Of a DNA stretch of 64,000 nt, positions 26,421 to 34,938 are shown piece after piece. Under the pieces are notes generated by a model that searched no databases, had not been told where the DNA came from, and worked only from the letters and a program-made list of their open reading frames with translations. The stretch lies in contig NZ_JBHSXH010000015.1 of assembly GCF_042662625.1 (NCBI RefSeq), forward strand, positions 620,001-684,000, given 5' to 3'. A program made the position numbers and the translations under genes. This DNA is from Halopelagius fulvigenes. Lineage in GTDB: Archaea; Halobacteriota; Halobacteria; Halobacteriales; Haloferacaceae. The number at the start of each line of letters is the position of its first letter. Positions within the stretch are counted from its first letter, which is position 1.

Positions 26421-27524
26421 TCAGCTGGTGTCTTGCTCGGAGAACGTGAACCACCAGTTCTTCTCGTCGGCGATATTCACGCCGTTCTGCACCCACTCGC
26501 CGTTCGACGGCCGGACGACGTGCGTCGTCCGACTCGCCACGAAGGAGATGGGCGGCCGGTCGTCGCCGCGAAAGCCTGTCTTCCGCATCGACGACTCCGG
26601 GAGGACGGCCGGGGCGGCCAACAGGTCCGAGTCGGCGTGGTCGACGACCGCCCGGCGGAGCAACGCCTCCAGTCCGTCGCTCGCCGGGTCCGGCGGTACC
26701 GGCACCACGTCCGTCACCTTCGTCGTCGTCGGCCCAGGACCGACCGAGGTGCCGACGACCATTCCCGCGACCGGTTCGCCCGCCTCCTCCGCGACGTACG
26801 CGACGTACTTCCACTTCGGGTTGTCGAACCGCCAGTCGTAGAACCGTTCGTCCCGGAGGGCGTGGATTCCGCGCTTCGGCGCTCCGTCGCCTATCGCCGC
26901 CATCGTCGCCGCCGGGACGGACTCGTACCGCCTGACGGTGACGCCCTCCCCGGACGCCGCCCGAGCGTTCGACAGTCGGTTGTACCCGCTGAGCAAGGGG
27001 TCCAGGACGGCGCCGCCGACGGACGCCAGGGCGTCCGAATCGCGGTGGCGGGCCAACTCGCTCGGGTTCTGAATCCGGTAGTACGTCGGTTGCTCCGTCA
27101 CCTTGCGCCACCCGAGGTTCAGGTAGCCGGAACTGGAGTTATCGTTGGGGAAGTTGAAGAAGAAACTCGGTTCCGCGCCGCCGTACTCCTCGATGGCCGT
27201 CTCCGTCATTCGGGTGAACAGGCCGCGCCGGCGGTGGTCGGGGTGGACCATCGTGTCCGCAGGCTGAAGCGCCAGTCGTCGCTCACCCCCGACGGACATA
27301 TCGAGCGCGAAGAACGGTCGCGCGCCGACGAGCGTTCCGTCCGCCTCGGCGACGAATATCGGCACGTGATCCACGTACGGATTCTCCTCGTACTTCCACG
27401 CGAACCACCGCCGACCGCGCTCGGAGTCGAAGGTCGCAGAGAAGAGATCGAGAAAGTCGTCCACGTCCTCCGCTCGGAAGGCTCGGATGGTGTACTCGAC
27501 TCGGTGTGCCTCTGAGTGACTCAC
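26421..27524 (-). CDS. GNAT family N-acetyltransferase, two-domain form
   Basis: A 367-residue protein. The N-terminal GNAT fold shows the acetyl-CoA loop in MVHPDHRRRGLFTRMTETAI (the R/Q-x-x-G-x-G/A-like motif) after strands GTLVGARPFFALDMSV. The C-terminal half (about residues 180-367) looks like a second, degenerate GNAT-like domain, as in other long haloarchaeal members. The segment FFFNFPNDNSSSGYLNLGWR is typical of this group. The start is GTG. The acceptor substrate is not predictable. It lies between two sensor genes on the same strand, with 117 and 286 base gaps, so it is probably transcribed separately. Confidence 0.83.
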   Translation of the reverse strand: MSHSEAHRVEYTIRAFRAEDVDDFLDLFSATFDSERGRRWFAWKYEENPYVDHVPIFVAEADGTLVGARPFFALDMSVGGERRLALQPADTMVHPDHRRRGLFTRMTETAIEEYGGAEPSFFFNFPNDNSSSGYLNLGWRKVTEQPTYYRIQNPSELARHRDSDALASVGGAVLDPLLSGYNRLSNARAASGEGVTVRRYESVPAATMAAIGDGAPKRGIHALRDERFYDWRFDNPKWKYVAYVAEEAGEPVAGMVVGTSVGPGPTTTKVTDVVPVPPDPASDGLEALLRRAVVDHADSDLLAAPAVLPESSMRKTGFRGDDRPPISFVASRTTHVVRPSNGEWVQNGVNIADEKNWWFTFSEQDTS

Positions 27525-27810
27525 GAGCCGTCTCTACGGAGGCGTGGGGGATAGTTATCGGCACCGTAGCGCCGAACACGTCGGATGGTGCAGACGTTAG
27601 TCGAACCGGCGCGGCGGATCGGACCACCGTTTCACGTTTCCGCCGAGTTTCAGACGCCCCGCTCGGAGCGTCTCGGCGCTTGTCTCAGATTAATCAACAG
27701 TCAACGGTGACGGTAGCGCAGTCCCGGAACTATCGTTCGGTGACGCGTTCGGGGCGTCGGTCGGATCCACGCTCGGACGCTCGTGCGGTCCTCCGGAGGT
27801 CGAACCGGGT
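27525..27810. other. Intergenic region, no gene seen
   Basis: 286 bases between two reverse-strand genes. One AT-rich patch (TCAGATTAATCAACAGTCAA near 27690) could serve as promoter for the GNAT gene, but it lies far from its start. Open frames are Arg/Ser-rich shadows. Confidence 0.35.
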
Positions 27811-30108
27811 TCAGTCTCCGCGCTCGTCGGCGGTCTCTACCGCGGGGAGCGTAAACGAGAACGTCGCCCCCTCGCCGGGTTCCGACTCGACCCAGATCTC
27901 GCCGCCGTGACGCTCGACGATTCGCTGACAGAGCGCCAACCCGATTCCGGTGCCGGGGTGTTCCTCGTGGCTGTGGAGTCGTTGGAACACCTCGAAGACG
28001 CGGTCCTGACCGTCGGGGTCGATGCCGATGCCCTCGTCGCGCACCGAGATCAGGTGCTCCCGTCGGTTCCGTTCCGCCTCGACTCGGATTCGCGGCGGTT
28101 CCTCGCCGCTGTACTCGATGGCGTTGCTCAGCAGGTTCTGAAACACCTGCTGGAGCTGACTCGCGTCGCCGTACACGGCGGGGAGCGGTTCCGCCGTTGT
28201 CTCGGCGTCGGTCTCCTCTATCTGCATCTGCAGGTTTTCGAGCGTGTCTCCGAGAACGTCGTTCAGGTCGGTTGGTTCGAGCGGGTCGCCCTGCGTATCG
28301 ACGCGCGAGTACTGGAGCAAGCCGTCGATCATCTCGCGCATCCGCTCTGCGCCGTCGACGGCGAACTCGAGGAACTCCTCGCCGTCCTCGTCCAGTTCGT
28401 CGCCGTACCGCCGTTCGATGAGCGAGAGGTAGCTTGACACCATCCGGAGCGGTTCCTGGAGGTCGTGAGACGCCGCGTACGCGAACTGCTCTAAGCGCTC
28501 GTTAGACTCCTCCAGTTTCCGCTGGTACTCCTTGCGTTCGGTGATGTCGTGACCGATGGTCATCCCGCCGAACACCTCGCCGTCGACGTCGGTGATGGGA
28601 ACCACGTAGACTATCCATTCTCGGTCGGCGTACTCGAACTCGATCTCCTGCGCCTCGCCGTCGAGCGCGGCCTGATACGCGGATTCGAGCGCGTCGGAGA
28701 CGTGGTCGGGCCACACGTCCCCGACCAACTGCCCCTCCACGTCGGTCGGTGCGATCGGGAGTTCGTCGAACGCCCGCCCCGCGGCGAGCGAGTACCGAAG
28801 GTCGTCGTCGAACAGCGTGATGATGCCATTCGGGATGTTCTCGGCGAGCGTCCGGTACTGCTGTTCGGACTCTGTGAGTCTGCGCTCCCGCTTCCGACGC
28901 TCCGTGATGTCGCGGGCGACGGCTACCATGTACTCTCGGTCCAACTCGACGCACGTCACGTTGACCTCCGCCGGGTACGTGGTGCCGTCCTTCCGGACGT
29001 GCACTCCCTCGGCGGTCACCGCGCCCTCCTCCCGCACTTCTTCGACGTGGGCGTGCCACTCTTCGATGTCGGCGAACCGCCGTTCCATGTCGGGGACCGA
29101 CAGTTCGAGCAGTTCGTCCCGGTCGTACCCGAGGCGACGGCAGGCGGTTTCGTTGACGTCGATGAAGTCGGCCGTCTCCGGGTCGATGACGAGGACGCTA
29201 TCGGTGGTGTTGTCGAGTAGCGTCCGGAACAGTTCGAGCTCCTGTTCGCGCTCCTTCCGTTCGCTCACGTCCCGGAAGTAGACGGAGAGGCCGGTCTCGG
29301 AGGGGTACGCGCGCACCTCGAACCAACTGTCGAGCGGTTCGGGGTAGTACTCCTCGAAGGAGACCGTCTCCTGTTCGTACATCGCCCGCTCGTACTCCGA
29401 CTTGAACGCCCGACTGAGCGTGGCCGGGAACAGTTCCCAGATGTTCTCTCCGACCAGCGTCAGCCCCTCCGGGTTGATGAGTTCGTGGGCTCGCTCGTTG
29501 AGGTAGGTGAAGTTCCACTCCTCGTCCAACGCGAAGAACGCGTCCGAGATGCGGCCGTAAATCTCCTCCAGTTCGCGCCGCGTCTGGCGGTTCTCTATCG
29601 CCGTCGCGAGGACGTTCGCGACGCTCTGGACGAAGTTGGCGTCGTACTGCGTGAACTCGCGTTCCTCGGTCGTGTGCGTCCCCAGCACGCCCCACGGGTT
29701 CTCGACAGATCCGATGACGACGCTGATGCCGCTGACGACGCCGTGGTCGGTGAGCAGTTCCGGCCCGGAGAAGCGCTCCTCGGTCCGCAGGTCATCCACC
29801 ACGACCGGCGCTTCCGAGAGGAGCGTGTACCCCGCCTGCGAGTCCCGGTCGGTCGGAACGGTCGCCGACCCGACGAGCCCGTCGCGCCACCCGACGCCCT
29901 GTCGAAGGAACACCTCCTCGCCGTCGGGGAGCAACTCCAGTACCTTCGCGTACTCCACGTCCAACGTCTCGGCGACGGCGGCGACGGCGTCGCGCATCAG
30001 CTGGTCGAGGTCGTCCGTTTCGAGCGCTCGCTGACCGAGTTCCGCGACGACCTCCTGTTGGCGGATGCGGACCGCCGACTCCACATCCGCGTCAGGAGAC
30101 GAAGTCAT
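27811..30108 (-). CDS. GAF-PAS histidine kinase
   Basis: A 765-residue soluble sensor kinase. Domains in order: GAF (about 12-160, starting VVAELGQRALETDDLDQLM), three PAS domains (about 175-285, 295-410, 420-530; one contains the ALDEEWNFTYLNERAHEL start), a coiled coil (EESNERLEQFAYAASHDLQ) with the HisKA histidine in SHDLQEPLRMV, and HATPase_c with NLLSNAIEYS, DEGIGI and GTGIGLALC. No membrane helix and no receiver. The GAF and first PAS are very like GAF2 and PAS5 of the giant sensor at 20898-26303, and the kinase core is very like that at 3939-5165, which indicates domain exchange between these genes. Confidence 0.9.
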   Translation of the reverse strand: MTSSPDADVESAVRIRQQEVVAELGQRALETDDLDQLMRDAVAAVAETLDVEYAKVLELLPDGEEVFLRQGVGWRDGLVGSATVPTDRDSQAGYTLLSEAPVVVDDLRTEERFSGPELLTDHGVVSGISVVIGSVENPWGVLGTHTTEEREFTQYDANFVQSVANVLATAIENRQTRRELEEIYGRISDAFFALDEEWNFTYLNERAHELINPEGLTLVGENIWELFPATLSRAFKSEYERAMYEQETVSFEEYYPEPLDSWFEVRAYPSETGLSVYFRDVSERKEREQELELFRTLLDNTTDSVLVIDPETADFIDVNETACRRLGYDRDELLELSVPDMERRFADIEEWHAHVEEVREEGAVTAEGVHVRKDGTTYPAEVNVTCVELDREYMVAVARDITERRKRERRLTESEQQYRTLAENIPNGIITLFDDDLRYSLAAGRAFDELPIAPTDVEGQLVGDVWPDHVSDALESAYQAALDGEAQEIEFEYADREWIVYVVPITDVDGEVFGGMTIGHDITERKEYQRKLEESNERLEQFAYAASHDLQEPLRMVSSYLSLIERRYGDELDEDGEEFLEFAVDGAERMREMIDGLLQYSRVDTQGDPLEPTDLNDVLGDTLENLQMQIEETDAETTAEPLPAVYGDASQLQQVFQNLLSNAIEYSGEEPPRIRVEAERNRREHLISVRDEGIGIDPDGQDRVFEVFQRLHSHEEHPGTGIGLALCQRIVERHGGEIWVESEPGEGATFSFTLPAVETADERGD

Positions 30109-30130
30109 TCAGGTCATCTATCGGCGGGCG

Positions 30131-30140
30131 CTGTATAAGC
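30131..30140 (-). promoter_or_regulatory. Probable TATA box for the GAF-PAS kinase
   Basis: GCTTATACAG on the reverse strand is centred 28 bases upstream of the ATG at 30108, the spacing of a leaderless transcript. Confidence 0.5.
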
Positions 30141-30214
30141 GCTTCTGTCAATACGCGTGACACCGCCCGCCTCCTCCGAACCGGCCCCGACGAGCGGTGC
30201 GCGAACTTCGCGAA

Positions 30215-30223
30215 TTCTATATT
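30215..30223 (+). promoter_or_regulatory. Probable TATA box for the methyltransferase gene
   Basis: TTCTATATT is centred about 27 bases upstream of GTG 30246, supporting the GTG start and a leaderless transcript. Confidence 0.5.
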
Positions 30224-30245
30224 CCTCGAACTCGTCGCGTCACCC

Positions 30246-30863
30246 GTGGAACCGGACGACAACCGTCGCGGCTGGGCCGAACGCTCCGGAGACTTCTCCC
30301 CGGAGTACTACGCGCGGATCGGGCCGAACGAAGTCAGCGAGACGCTCCTCGCGGTATTCGAACACTACGTGGACGACGACGCCGACGTCCTCGAAGTCGG
30401 CTGCAGCTCCGGTCGCCATCTCGCGCACCTCCGAGACAACGGGTACGAGAACCTGACCGGCATCGACATCAACGACGAGTCGTTCGACGTGATGGCGGAG
30501 TACTTCCCGGAACTCGCCGAGACGGGGACGTTCTACACGGGCGCAGTCGAGGACGTCGTCCCCGAGTTCGACGACGACGAGTTCGACGTTATCTACTCGG
30601 TGGAGACGCTCCAGCACGTCCACCCCGAAGACGAGTGGGTGTTCGAGGAGTTGATTCGCGTCACCTCGGACCTGCTCATCACCGCGGAGAACGAGGGCAA
30701 CAGCCCCCACCGCGGACGAGAGGGCGCGGAAGTCAGTTACGTCAACGACGAGTTCCCCCTGTATCACCGCAACTGGAAGCGCGTCTTCTCCGAGTTGGGC
30801 CTCGCGCAACTCCTCTCGGAACCGGGGAAGCGGGATACGGTTCGCGTGTTCCGGGTTCTGTGA
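30246..30863 (+). CDS. Class I SAM-dependent methyltransferase
   Basis: A 205-residue methyltransferase. Motif I is VLEVGCSSGRHLAHL, where the Gly-rich loop binds S-adenosylmethionine; motif II acid is in LTGIDINDESFDV; motif IV region is FDVIYSVETLQHVHPEDEW. The fold matches the UbiE/Methyltransf_11 type. The substrate is not indicated, and the neighbours (sensor kinase, aldo/keto reductase) do not suggest a pathway. The final residues (LSEPGKRDTVRVFRVL) form the closing beta strands, so the protein is complete. Confidence 0.88.
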   Translation: MEPDDNRRGWAERSGDFSPEYYARIGPNEVSETLLAVFEHYVDDDADVLEVGCSSGRHLAHLRDNGYENLTGIDINDESFDVMAEYFPELAETGTFYTGAVEDVVPEFDDDEFDVIYSVETLQHVHPEDEWVFEELIRVTSDLLITAENEGNSPHRGREGAEVSYVNDEFPLYHRNWKRVFSELGLAQLLSEPGKRDTVRVFRVL

Positions 30864-30872
30864 GGCCCCGCC

Positions 30873-31772
30873 TCAGGGCGCGGGCACGGGCGAGTCGTCG
30901 CCGTCGCGTTCCTCGCGCAGTCTGGTCTGGTCGGGCTCCGGCAGTTCCTCGAATCGACGGGCCGCCTCGAGAATCGGAGGGACGAGAGCGGGATCGCCGG
31001 CACTGGGGATGGAGGTCATCCCCTGCGAGAGCGCGTATCGGAGGCACTCTTCGAGGTCGTCCGGGTCGTCGTAGGGTTCGTACCACGTGTCGTACGGTCG
31101 CTCCTCCTCCGGGACGTCGTCGGGCCACGGTCGCTTCGCGAAGGCCTTGATGCAGAGGGTTCCCAGCCCTCGTTCGCGCGCGAGGTCGAGAACGGAGCGG
31201 TAGTCGTACTCGGGGCCCTCGCGAGCGTCGAGGGTGGCGTTGAACGGGAACATCACGGTTTCGAGCTCCGGTATCCGTTTAATGGCGCTCCGGACGAGGC
31301 TCGGGTCGCCGTGGCTCGTCAGACCGATGTGGTCGATTATCCCCTCCTCTTTGGCCTCCTCGAACGCCCGGAGTGCGCCGCCGTGGTCGCCCTCGCCGCG
31401 TCCGCGACTCGCCTCGCCGGTGATGGCGTCGAGTTGGTCGTATCGAGTCACCGCGTGGAACTGGAACAGGTCGATCGTGTCGACGCCCAACCGGTCTAAC
31501 GACCGTTCGAGCGACCCCCACGCCCCGTAGTAGGACCGCTCCTGCGTCTTACAGCCGAGGAATATCTCGTCGCGGTGTTCGTTCAGCTTCGGCGCGAGTT
31601 TCACCTCGGCGTCGCCGTACGACGGCGCAACGTCGAAGTGGTCCACGCCGGCGTCCAACACCGACTCGACCATCTCGTTCGCGTCCTCCTGGTCGAGGTA
31701 GTTCAACGCGATGGTTCCGAACGTCAGCACGGAACTCTCGTGGCCGGTGTCGCCAAGCGCACGGGTCTTCAT
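30873..31772 (-). CDS. Aldo/keto reductase family oxidoreductase
   Basis: A 299-residue TIM-barrel reductase. The start at 31772 gives MKTRALGDTGHESSVLTFGT, the usual AKR N-terminus; 27 codons upstream lack similarity. The catalytic Asp and Tyr are in HFDVAPSYGDAEV, the Lys in FLGCKTQERSYYG, and the His in IDLFQFHAV. Family members reduce carbonyls with NADPH. The C-terminal half (ALSQGMTSIPSAGDPALV) contains the cofactor-binding region and resembles haloarchaeal proteins annotated as aldo/keto reductases with incomplete Fe-S-type tails; no Cys cluster is present here. The substrate is unknown. Confidence 0.9.
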   Translation of the reverse strand: MKTRALGDTGHESSVLTFGTIALNYLDQEDANEMVESVLDAGVDHFDVAPSYGDAEVKLAPKLNEHRDEIFLGCKTQERSYYGAWGSLERSLDRLGVDTIDLFQFHAVTRYDQLDAITGEASRGRGEGDHGGALRAFEEAKEEGIIDHIGLTSHGDPSLVRSAIKRIPELETVMFPFNATLDAREGPEYDYRSVLDLARERGLGTLCIKAFAKRPWPDDVPEEERPYDTWYEPYDDPDDLEECLRYALSQGMTSIPSAGDPALVPPILEAARRFEELPEPDQTRLREERDGDDSPVPAP

Positions 31773-32022
31773 ACGTCGCGTACGGAAGCGAGACGTAAAA
31801 TTGTGAACCCGAAACAGTAGCCGCCTGCATCCAGCGGTGCTCGAACCGATCACACCACGACGGGCGAAGGAACCGTACCTCGAAGACCGAACCGCCCCCG
31901 GCGACTCCTCCGGACAGAGTCACGACTACCGCACCGAACACCACGACTCCAGTGTGCCGATGATACGAGTCTGACGGGCTTCCTCGCCGTTTGGCTCGGG
32001 TGCGTGCGACGGCGACCGGAGT

Positions 32023-32580
32023 TCACGAGGGCTCGGAGGATTCCCTCTTGTGCCTCGAATACAGGCGTTTCCCGAAGTAAAGGACGCTCCACGTGAGAGA
32101 GAGCACGGTGAGCCAGAACGGCAGATCACTGTAGTAGAGGAGTGGTGGAACCGCGAGGAGGATTCCGACGAGAAGGTCTCCCGAACTACCGGCGTGATCG
32201 ATAATCTTCTTCGGTCCGACCCACTTCCCGCGTGGATGGAGATACAGGACGCCGTCACCGTCGGTTTCGTCGCTGGGTTTGTCGATTCCGACGAAGTAAT
32301 CGGTGTAACAGTGGAGAGCGGCCGCTCCGAAGAAGTACAGTCCTGCCACTACGACCACCGAGTCGGATACGACTGCCAAAGAGAGGAGCAGTAGCGTCAC
32401 GACCCCGTAGTAGACCGGAAAGTGGAGCGTCTTCCTGTGTTCCCACCGAAACGCATCGAAGTCGGGGAACACTCCCCCGAAAAAGGCGCAGAGGGCTACG
32501 ATCCCCCCTAACTCCGGACGCCATTCCGTAACTGTGAGGGAGAGAAGCAACCCAGCGGTACCGTGATTTGGCGTCATCAT
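32023..32580 (-). CDS. Polytopic membrane protein, YdjM-like (membrane-bound metal-dependent hydrolase family)
   Basis: About 185 residues with four or five membrane helices (GTAGLLLSLTVTEW, GGIVALCAFFGGVFPDFDA, YYGVVTLLLLSLAVVSDSVV, VAGLYFFGAAALHCYTDYFV, LLVGILLAVPPLLYY). The pattern NHGTAGLLLSL, then GGVFPDFDA, then ALHCYTDY fits the YdjM family with conserved His and Asp residues. The gene has lower GC than its neighbours and lies on the integration side of tRNA-Ala, whose 3' end is repeated nearby, so it may be part of an acquired segment. ATG 32577 and 32607 are alternative starts. Function unknown. Confidence 0.7.
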   Translation of the reverse strand: MMTPNHGTAGLLLSLTVTEWRPELGGIVALCAFFGGVFPDFDAFRWEHRKTLHFPVYYGVVTLLLLSLAVVSDSVVVVAGLYFFGAAALHCYTDYFVGIDKPSDETDGDGVLYLHPRGKWVGPKKIIDHAGSSGDLLVGILLAVPPLLYYSDLPFWLTVLSLTWSVLYFGKRLYSRHKRESSEPS

Positions 32581-32757
32581 CGTTGGCGGGTGCCCCTTCG
32601 GAGTCAACGATTGTGAAGCAACTGGCGGTCAGAACGTGTGTCCCTGTTCGACCGTGCTGAGAGGCACGTCGGACGGACTCGCCGGGAGTCCCACGAGCGA
32701 GTGGGACTACGGTGAGTCCACGAACGACTGACGGAGCGAAGCGACGGAAGGAACTGA

Positions 32758-32779
32758 GTGGACTCGCCGGGATTTGAAC
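32758..32779. repeat. att-like direct repeat, 22 bases, copy outside tRNA-Ala
   Basis: A perfect copy of 32889-32910, which covers the 3' end of the tRNA-Ala gene read on the opposite strand. The copies are 131 bases apart. Confidence 0.6.
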
Positions 32780-32816
32780 TCACTCGCTCACTCCGTTCGC
32801 TCGCTGTTCAAATCCC
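32769..32816. repeat. Inverted repeat built on a tRNA T-arm copy
   Basis: GGGATTTGAAC (32769-32779) is matched by its exact complement GTTCAAATCCC (32806-32816), with 26 bases of palindrome-rich spacer. The left arm belongs to the extra tRNA-Ala 3'-end copy, so the hairpin is a tRNA-derived palindrome rather than a gene. Confidence 0.5.
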
Positions 32817-32889
32817 GCCTCGAACAGGACACGACTGCACTCGACACACGCGACTCACTCCGTTCGTCGGTGATGTCGAGAGAAAGTAG

Positions 32890-32961
32890 TGGACTCGCCG
32901 GGATTTGAACCCGGGGCCTCTCCCATGCCAAGGGAGTGATCTACCCCTGATCTACGAGCCC
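32890..32961 (-). tRNA. tRNA-Ala (anticodon GGC)
   Basis: Read on the reverse strand, the acceptor strands GGGCUCG and CGAGUCC pair with a G-U at the third pair, the alanine identity element G3:U70, and the discriminator is A. The anticodon stem CUCCC/GGGAG encloses UUGGCAU, giving anticodon GGC. The T arm is CCGGGTTCAAATCCCGG. No intron and no encoded CCA. Its 3' end is duplicated at 32758-32779 and partly at 32675-32687. Confidence 0.96.
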
Positions 32962-32990
32962 TCGAACGCACTCTTTGCTTTTCCGGTGTC

Positions 32991-33000
32991 GGTATTAAGG
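32991..33000 (-). promoter_or_regulatory. Probable TATA box for tRNA-Ala
   Basis: CCTTAATACC on the reverse strand is centred about 34 bases upstream of the first tRNA base. Confidence 0.45.
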
Positions 33001-33201
33001 GCTTCGACTTTCGGAGACGGCGGCGCGGGTCGCAACCCTTTTCCGCGGAGCGCGGATGGACTCACACGGGAACAGCACGGCCGCAAATCTGACTCGCCGC
33101 GCCTCGCGCGGCTTGGGATTGCGGAAGTGTGGCGCTCGACCGGTCGCGGTCAGCCGCCAGTCGCGTATTTCTGCGGTCTGTGCCGTTCCAACCGAACAAC
33201 A

Positions 33202-33669
33202 ATGGCACGAATGCATACCCGCCGCCGTGGCTCGTCCAGTTCGGACAAGCCGGTGGCAGACGAACCCCCGGAGTGGAGCGACGTCGATGCGGACGACGTC
33301 GAATCGCGCGTCGTCGAACTCGCGGAACAGGGCTACGACCCCAGTCAGATCGGTCTGAAGCTCCGCGACGAAGGCGTCAAAGGAACCCCCGTCCCCAGCG
33401 TCAAACTGGCGACCGGGAAGAAGGTCACCGAGATTCTCGAAGAGAACGACGCCGAGCCCGAGCTTCCGGAGGACCTCCGGAACCTGATGGAGCGCGCAAT
33501 CGGTCTCCGCCGACACATGGAGGAGAACCCGCAGGACATGCAGAACAAGCGGGCCCTCCAGAACACCGAGTCGAAGATTCGCCGCCTCGTCAACTACTAC
33601 CGAGGCGACGAGCTCGACGAGGACTTCACGTACAACTACGACGTCGCCGTCCGCCTCCTCGAAGAGTAA
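33202..33669 (+). CDS. rps15: 30S ribosomal protein S15
   Basis: A 155-residue archaeal/eukaryotic-type S15 with the N-terminal extension absent from bacterial S15. MARMHTRRRGSSSSDKP is the characteristic start, and the core contains LRNLMERAIGLRRHM, followed by NTESKIRRLVNYYRG, which bind the 16S rRNA central domain. ATG 33202 is fixed by this conserved N-terminus; the open frame extends upstream only through the antisense of tRNA-Ala. It heads the conserved cluster rps15 - RecJ-like - pcc1 - rps3ae. A GTATTT element about 34 bases upstream may be its TATA box. Confidence 0.97.
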   Translation: MARMHTRRRGSSSSDKPVADEPPEWSDVDADDVESRVVELAEQGYDPSQIGLKLRDEGVKGTPVPSVKLATGKKVTEILEENDAEPELPEDLRNLMERAIGLRRHMEENPQDMQNKRALQNTESKIRRLVNYYRGDELDEDFTYNYDVAVRLLEE

Positions 33670-33693
33670 CGACCCACCTCGATTCCGACTCCG

Positions 33694-34938
33694 ATGTCCG
33701 CACAACCGAACCCGGCCGACGCCCCGGACGCCCCCGTCGAGAGCGTCGCCGCCGCGCTGAGAGACGCCCCGTTCGTCAGGGTCGTCTGCCGCGCCGACGG
33801 CGACGCACTCGCGGCGGGCGGCCTCGTTGCCCGGACGCTCCGCCGCGTCGGCGTGCCGTTCCACGTGCGCGCCGTCGCGTTCCCCGAGGAAGCGGTCGCG
33901 TCCTCGGCGGACGACTCCGAGGGCGAACCGACCGTCGGCGGGAGCGCCGACGACGTGCTCCTCTCGGTGGGGACGCGCATCCCCGGCGCGGACGCGACCA
34001 TCGCGCCCGGCGACGGGACGGCCAGTCTCCGCGCACACGGCGTCGCCGAGGCGTTGACGCCCGAGGGAGAGTCGGGTCCCGACCCACTTCTCGCCCTCGC
34101 GGGCGTCGTCGCCGCCGGCGAACACCCCGGCGCGGCGGACGGCGGCCTCCTCACCGTCGCCGAACGGACCGGCGCGGTGGAGCGACGGCCCGGCATCGCC
34201 GCGCCTGTCGCCGACATCGCGGACGGACTCGCCCACAGCACGCTCGCGCACGCGAGTTTCTCGGGCGACAGGGAGGCGGCCACCGCGGCGCTCGCGGGGA
34301 CCGACCTCCCGGCGGAGCTCGACGCGGACGGGCACCGAACCGTGGCGTCCGTCCTCGCCCTCGACGTCGCGGGCGACGACGACGCGACGCCCCGCGCGGC
34401 GGAGGCCGTCGAACGCGCCCTCCGCCCGTACGCGACGCCGAACGCGACGTTCGCGACGCTCGGCGGGTTCGCCGACGTCCTCGACGCGGTGGCCCGGGAA
34501 CGCCCCGGCACCGGCGTCGCACTCGCGTTGGGGCACGACGCCCGTGTGCCGGCGCTCGACGCGTGGCGCGACCACGCCGTCGCCGTCCACGCGGGCGTCC
34601 GCGAGGCGCACACCGGCCGCTACGAGGGCGTCTTCGTTGTTCGCGCGAACGATGGGACGGCCGACAGCGTCGGTCGCCTCGCCACCGTCGCGCGACTCGT
34701 CCGCGACTTCCGGTCGCCGGAACCGCTCGTCCTCGTCGTCGGCGACGGCCTCGCGGCCGCCGCGGCGGTCAAACGCGGGGCGGCGGACGCGATGTCCGCC
34801 GTCACCGAGGAGTTCGGCGGCGGCGTCGACGCCGACGACGGGGCGTGGGACGGCGACGCGAAGCGAGCGGTCGCGAGATTCGACGCGGACGCGGAGGAAG
34901 CGGAGGTAATCGCGGCAGTCAGGGAGGCGTCGACGTGA
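33694..34938 (+). CDS. DHH-superfamily RecJ-like protein, catalytic motifs degenerate
   Basis: A 414-residue Ala-rich acidic protein annotated in haloarchaea as RecJ-like. The N-terminal region VVCRADGDALAAGGLVARTL aligns with the DHH motif I but the metal-binding Asp order (D-x-D-G) is altered, and no DHH triad is found in the middle of the protein. The C-terminal LVVGDGLAAAAAVKRGA resembles the DHHA1 end. Archaeal RecJ relatives join the Cdc45-like helicase assembly with GINS and MCM; a degenerate form may be a structural partner rather than a nuclease. It sits 24 bases after rps15 and its stop overlaps the pcc1 start. Confidence 0.75.
   Translation: MSAQPNPADAPDAPVESVAAALRDAPFVRVVCRADGDALAAGGLVARTLRRVGVPFHVRAVAFPEEAVASSADDSEGEPTVGGSADDVLLSVGTRIPGADATIAPGDGTASLRAHGVAEALTPEGESGPDPLLALAGVVAAGEHPGAADGGLLTVAERTGAVERRPGIAAPVADIADGLAHSTLAHASFSGDREAATAALAGTDLPAELDADGHRTVASVLALDVAGDDDATPRAAEAVERALRPYATPNATFATLGGFADVLDAVARERPGTGVALALGHDARVPALDAWRDHAVAVHAGVREAHTGRYEGVFVVRANDGTADSVGRLATVARLVRDFRSPEPLVLVVGDGLAAAAAVKRGAADAMSAVTEEFGGGVDADDGAWDGDAKRAVARFDADAEEAEVIAAVREAST

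Larger units (their letters stand above)
32581..32889. other. Region of repeated tRNA-Ala 3'-end fragments, no gene
   Basis: No protein gene is seen. A fragment GGACTCGCCGGGA occurs at 32675-32687, a longer 22-base copy at 32758-32779, and the tRNA-Ala copy itself begins at 32889. Between them are GC-rich palindromic runs such as TCACTCGCTCACTCCGTTCG. This looks like repeated integration and excision at the tRNA. Confidence 0.5.

Noticed and set aside
32675..32961. Possible CRISPR-like repeats near tRNA-Ala
   Set aside because: Repeats are unequal in length, are copies of the tRNA 3' end, and have no regular spacers.
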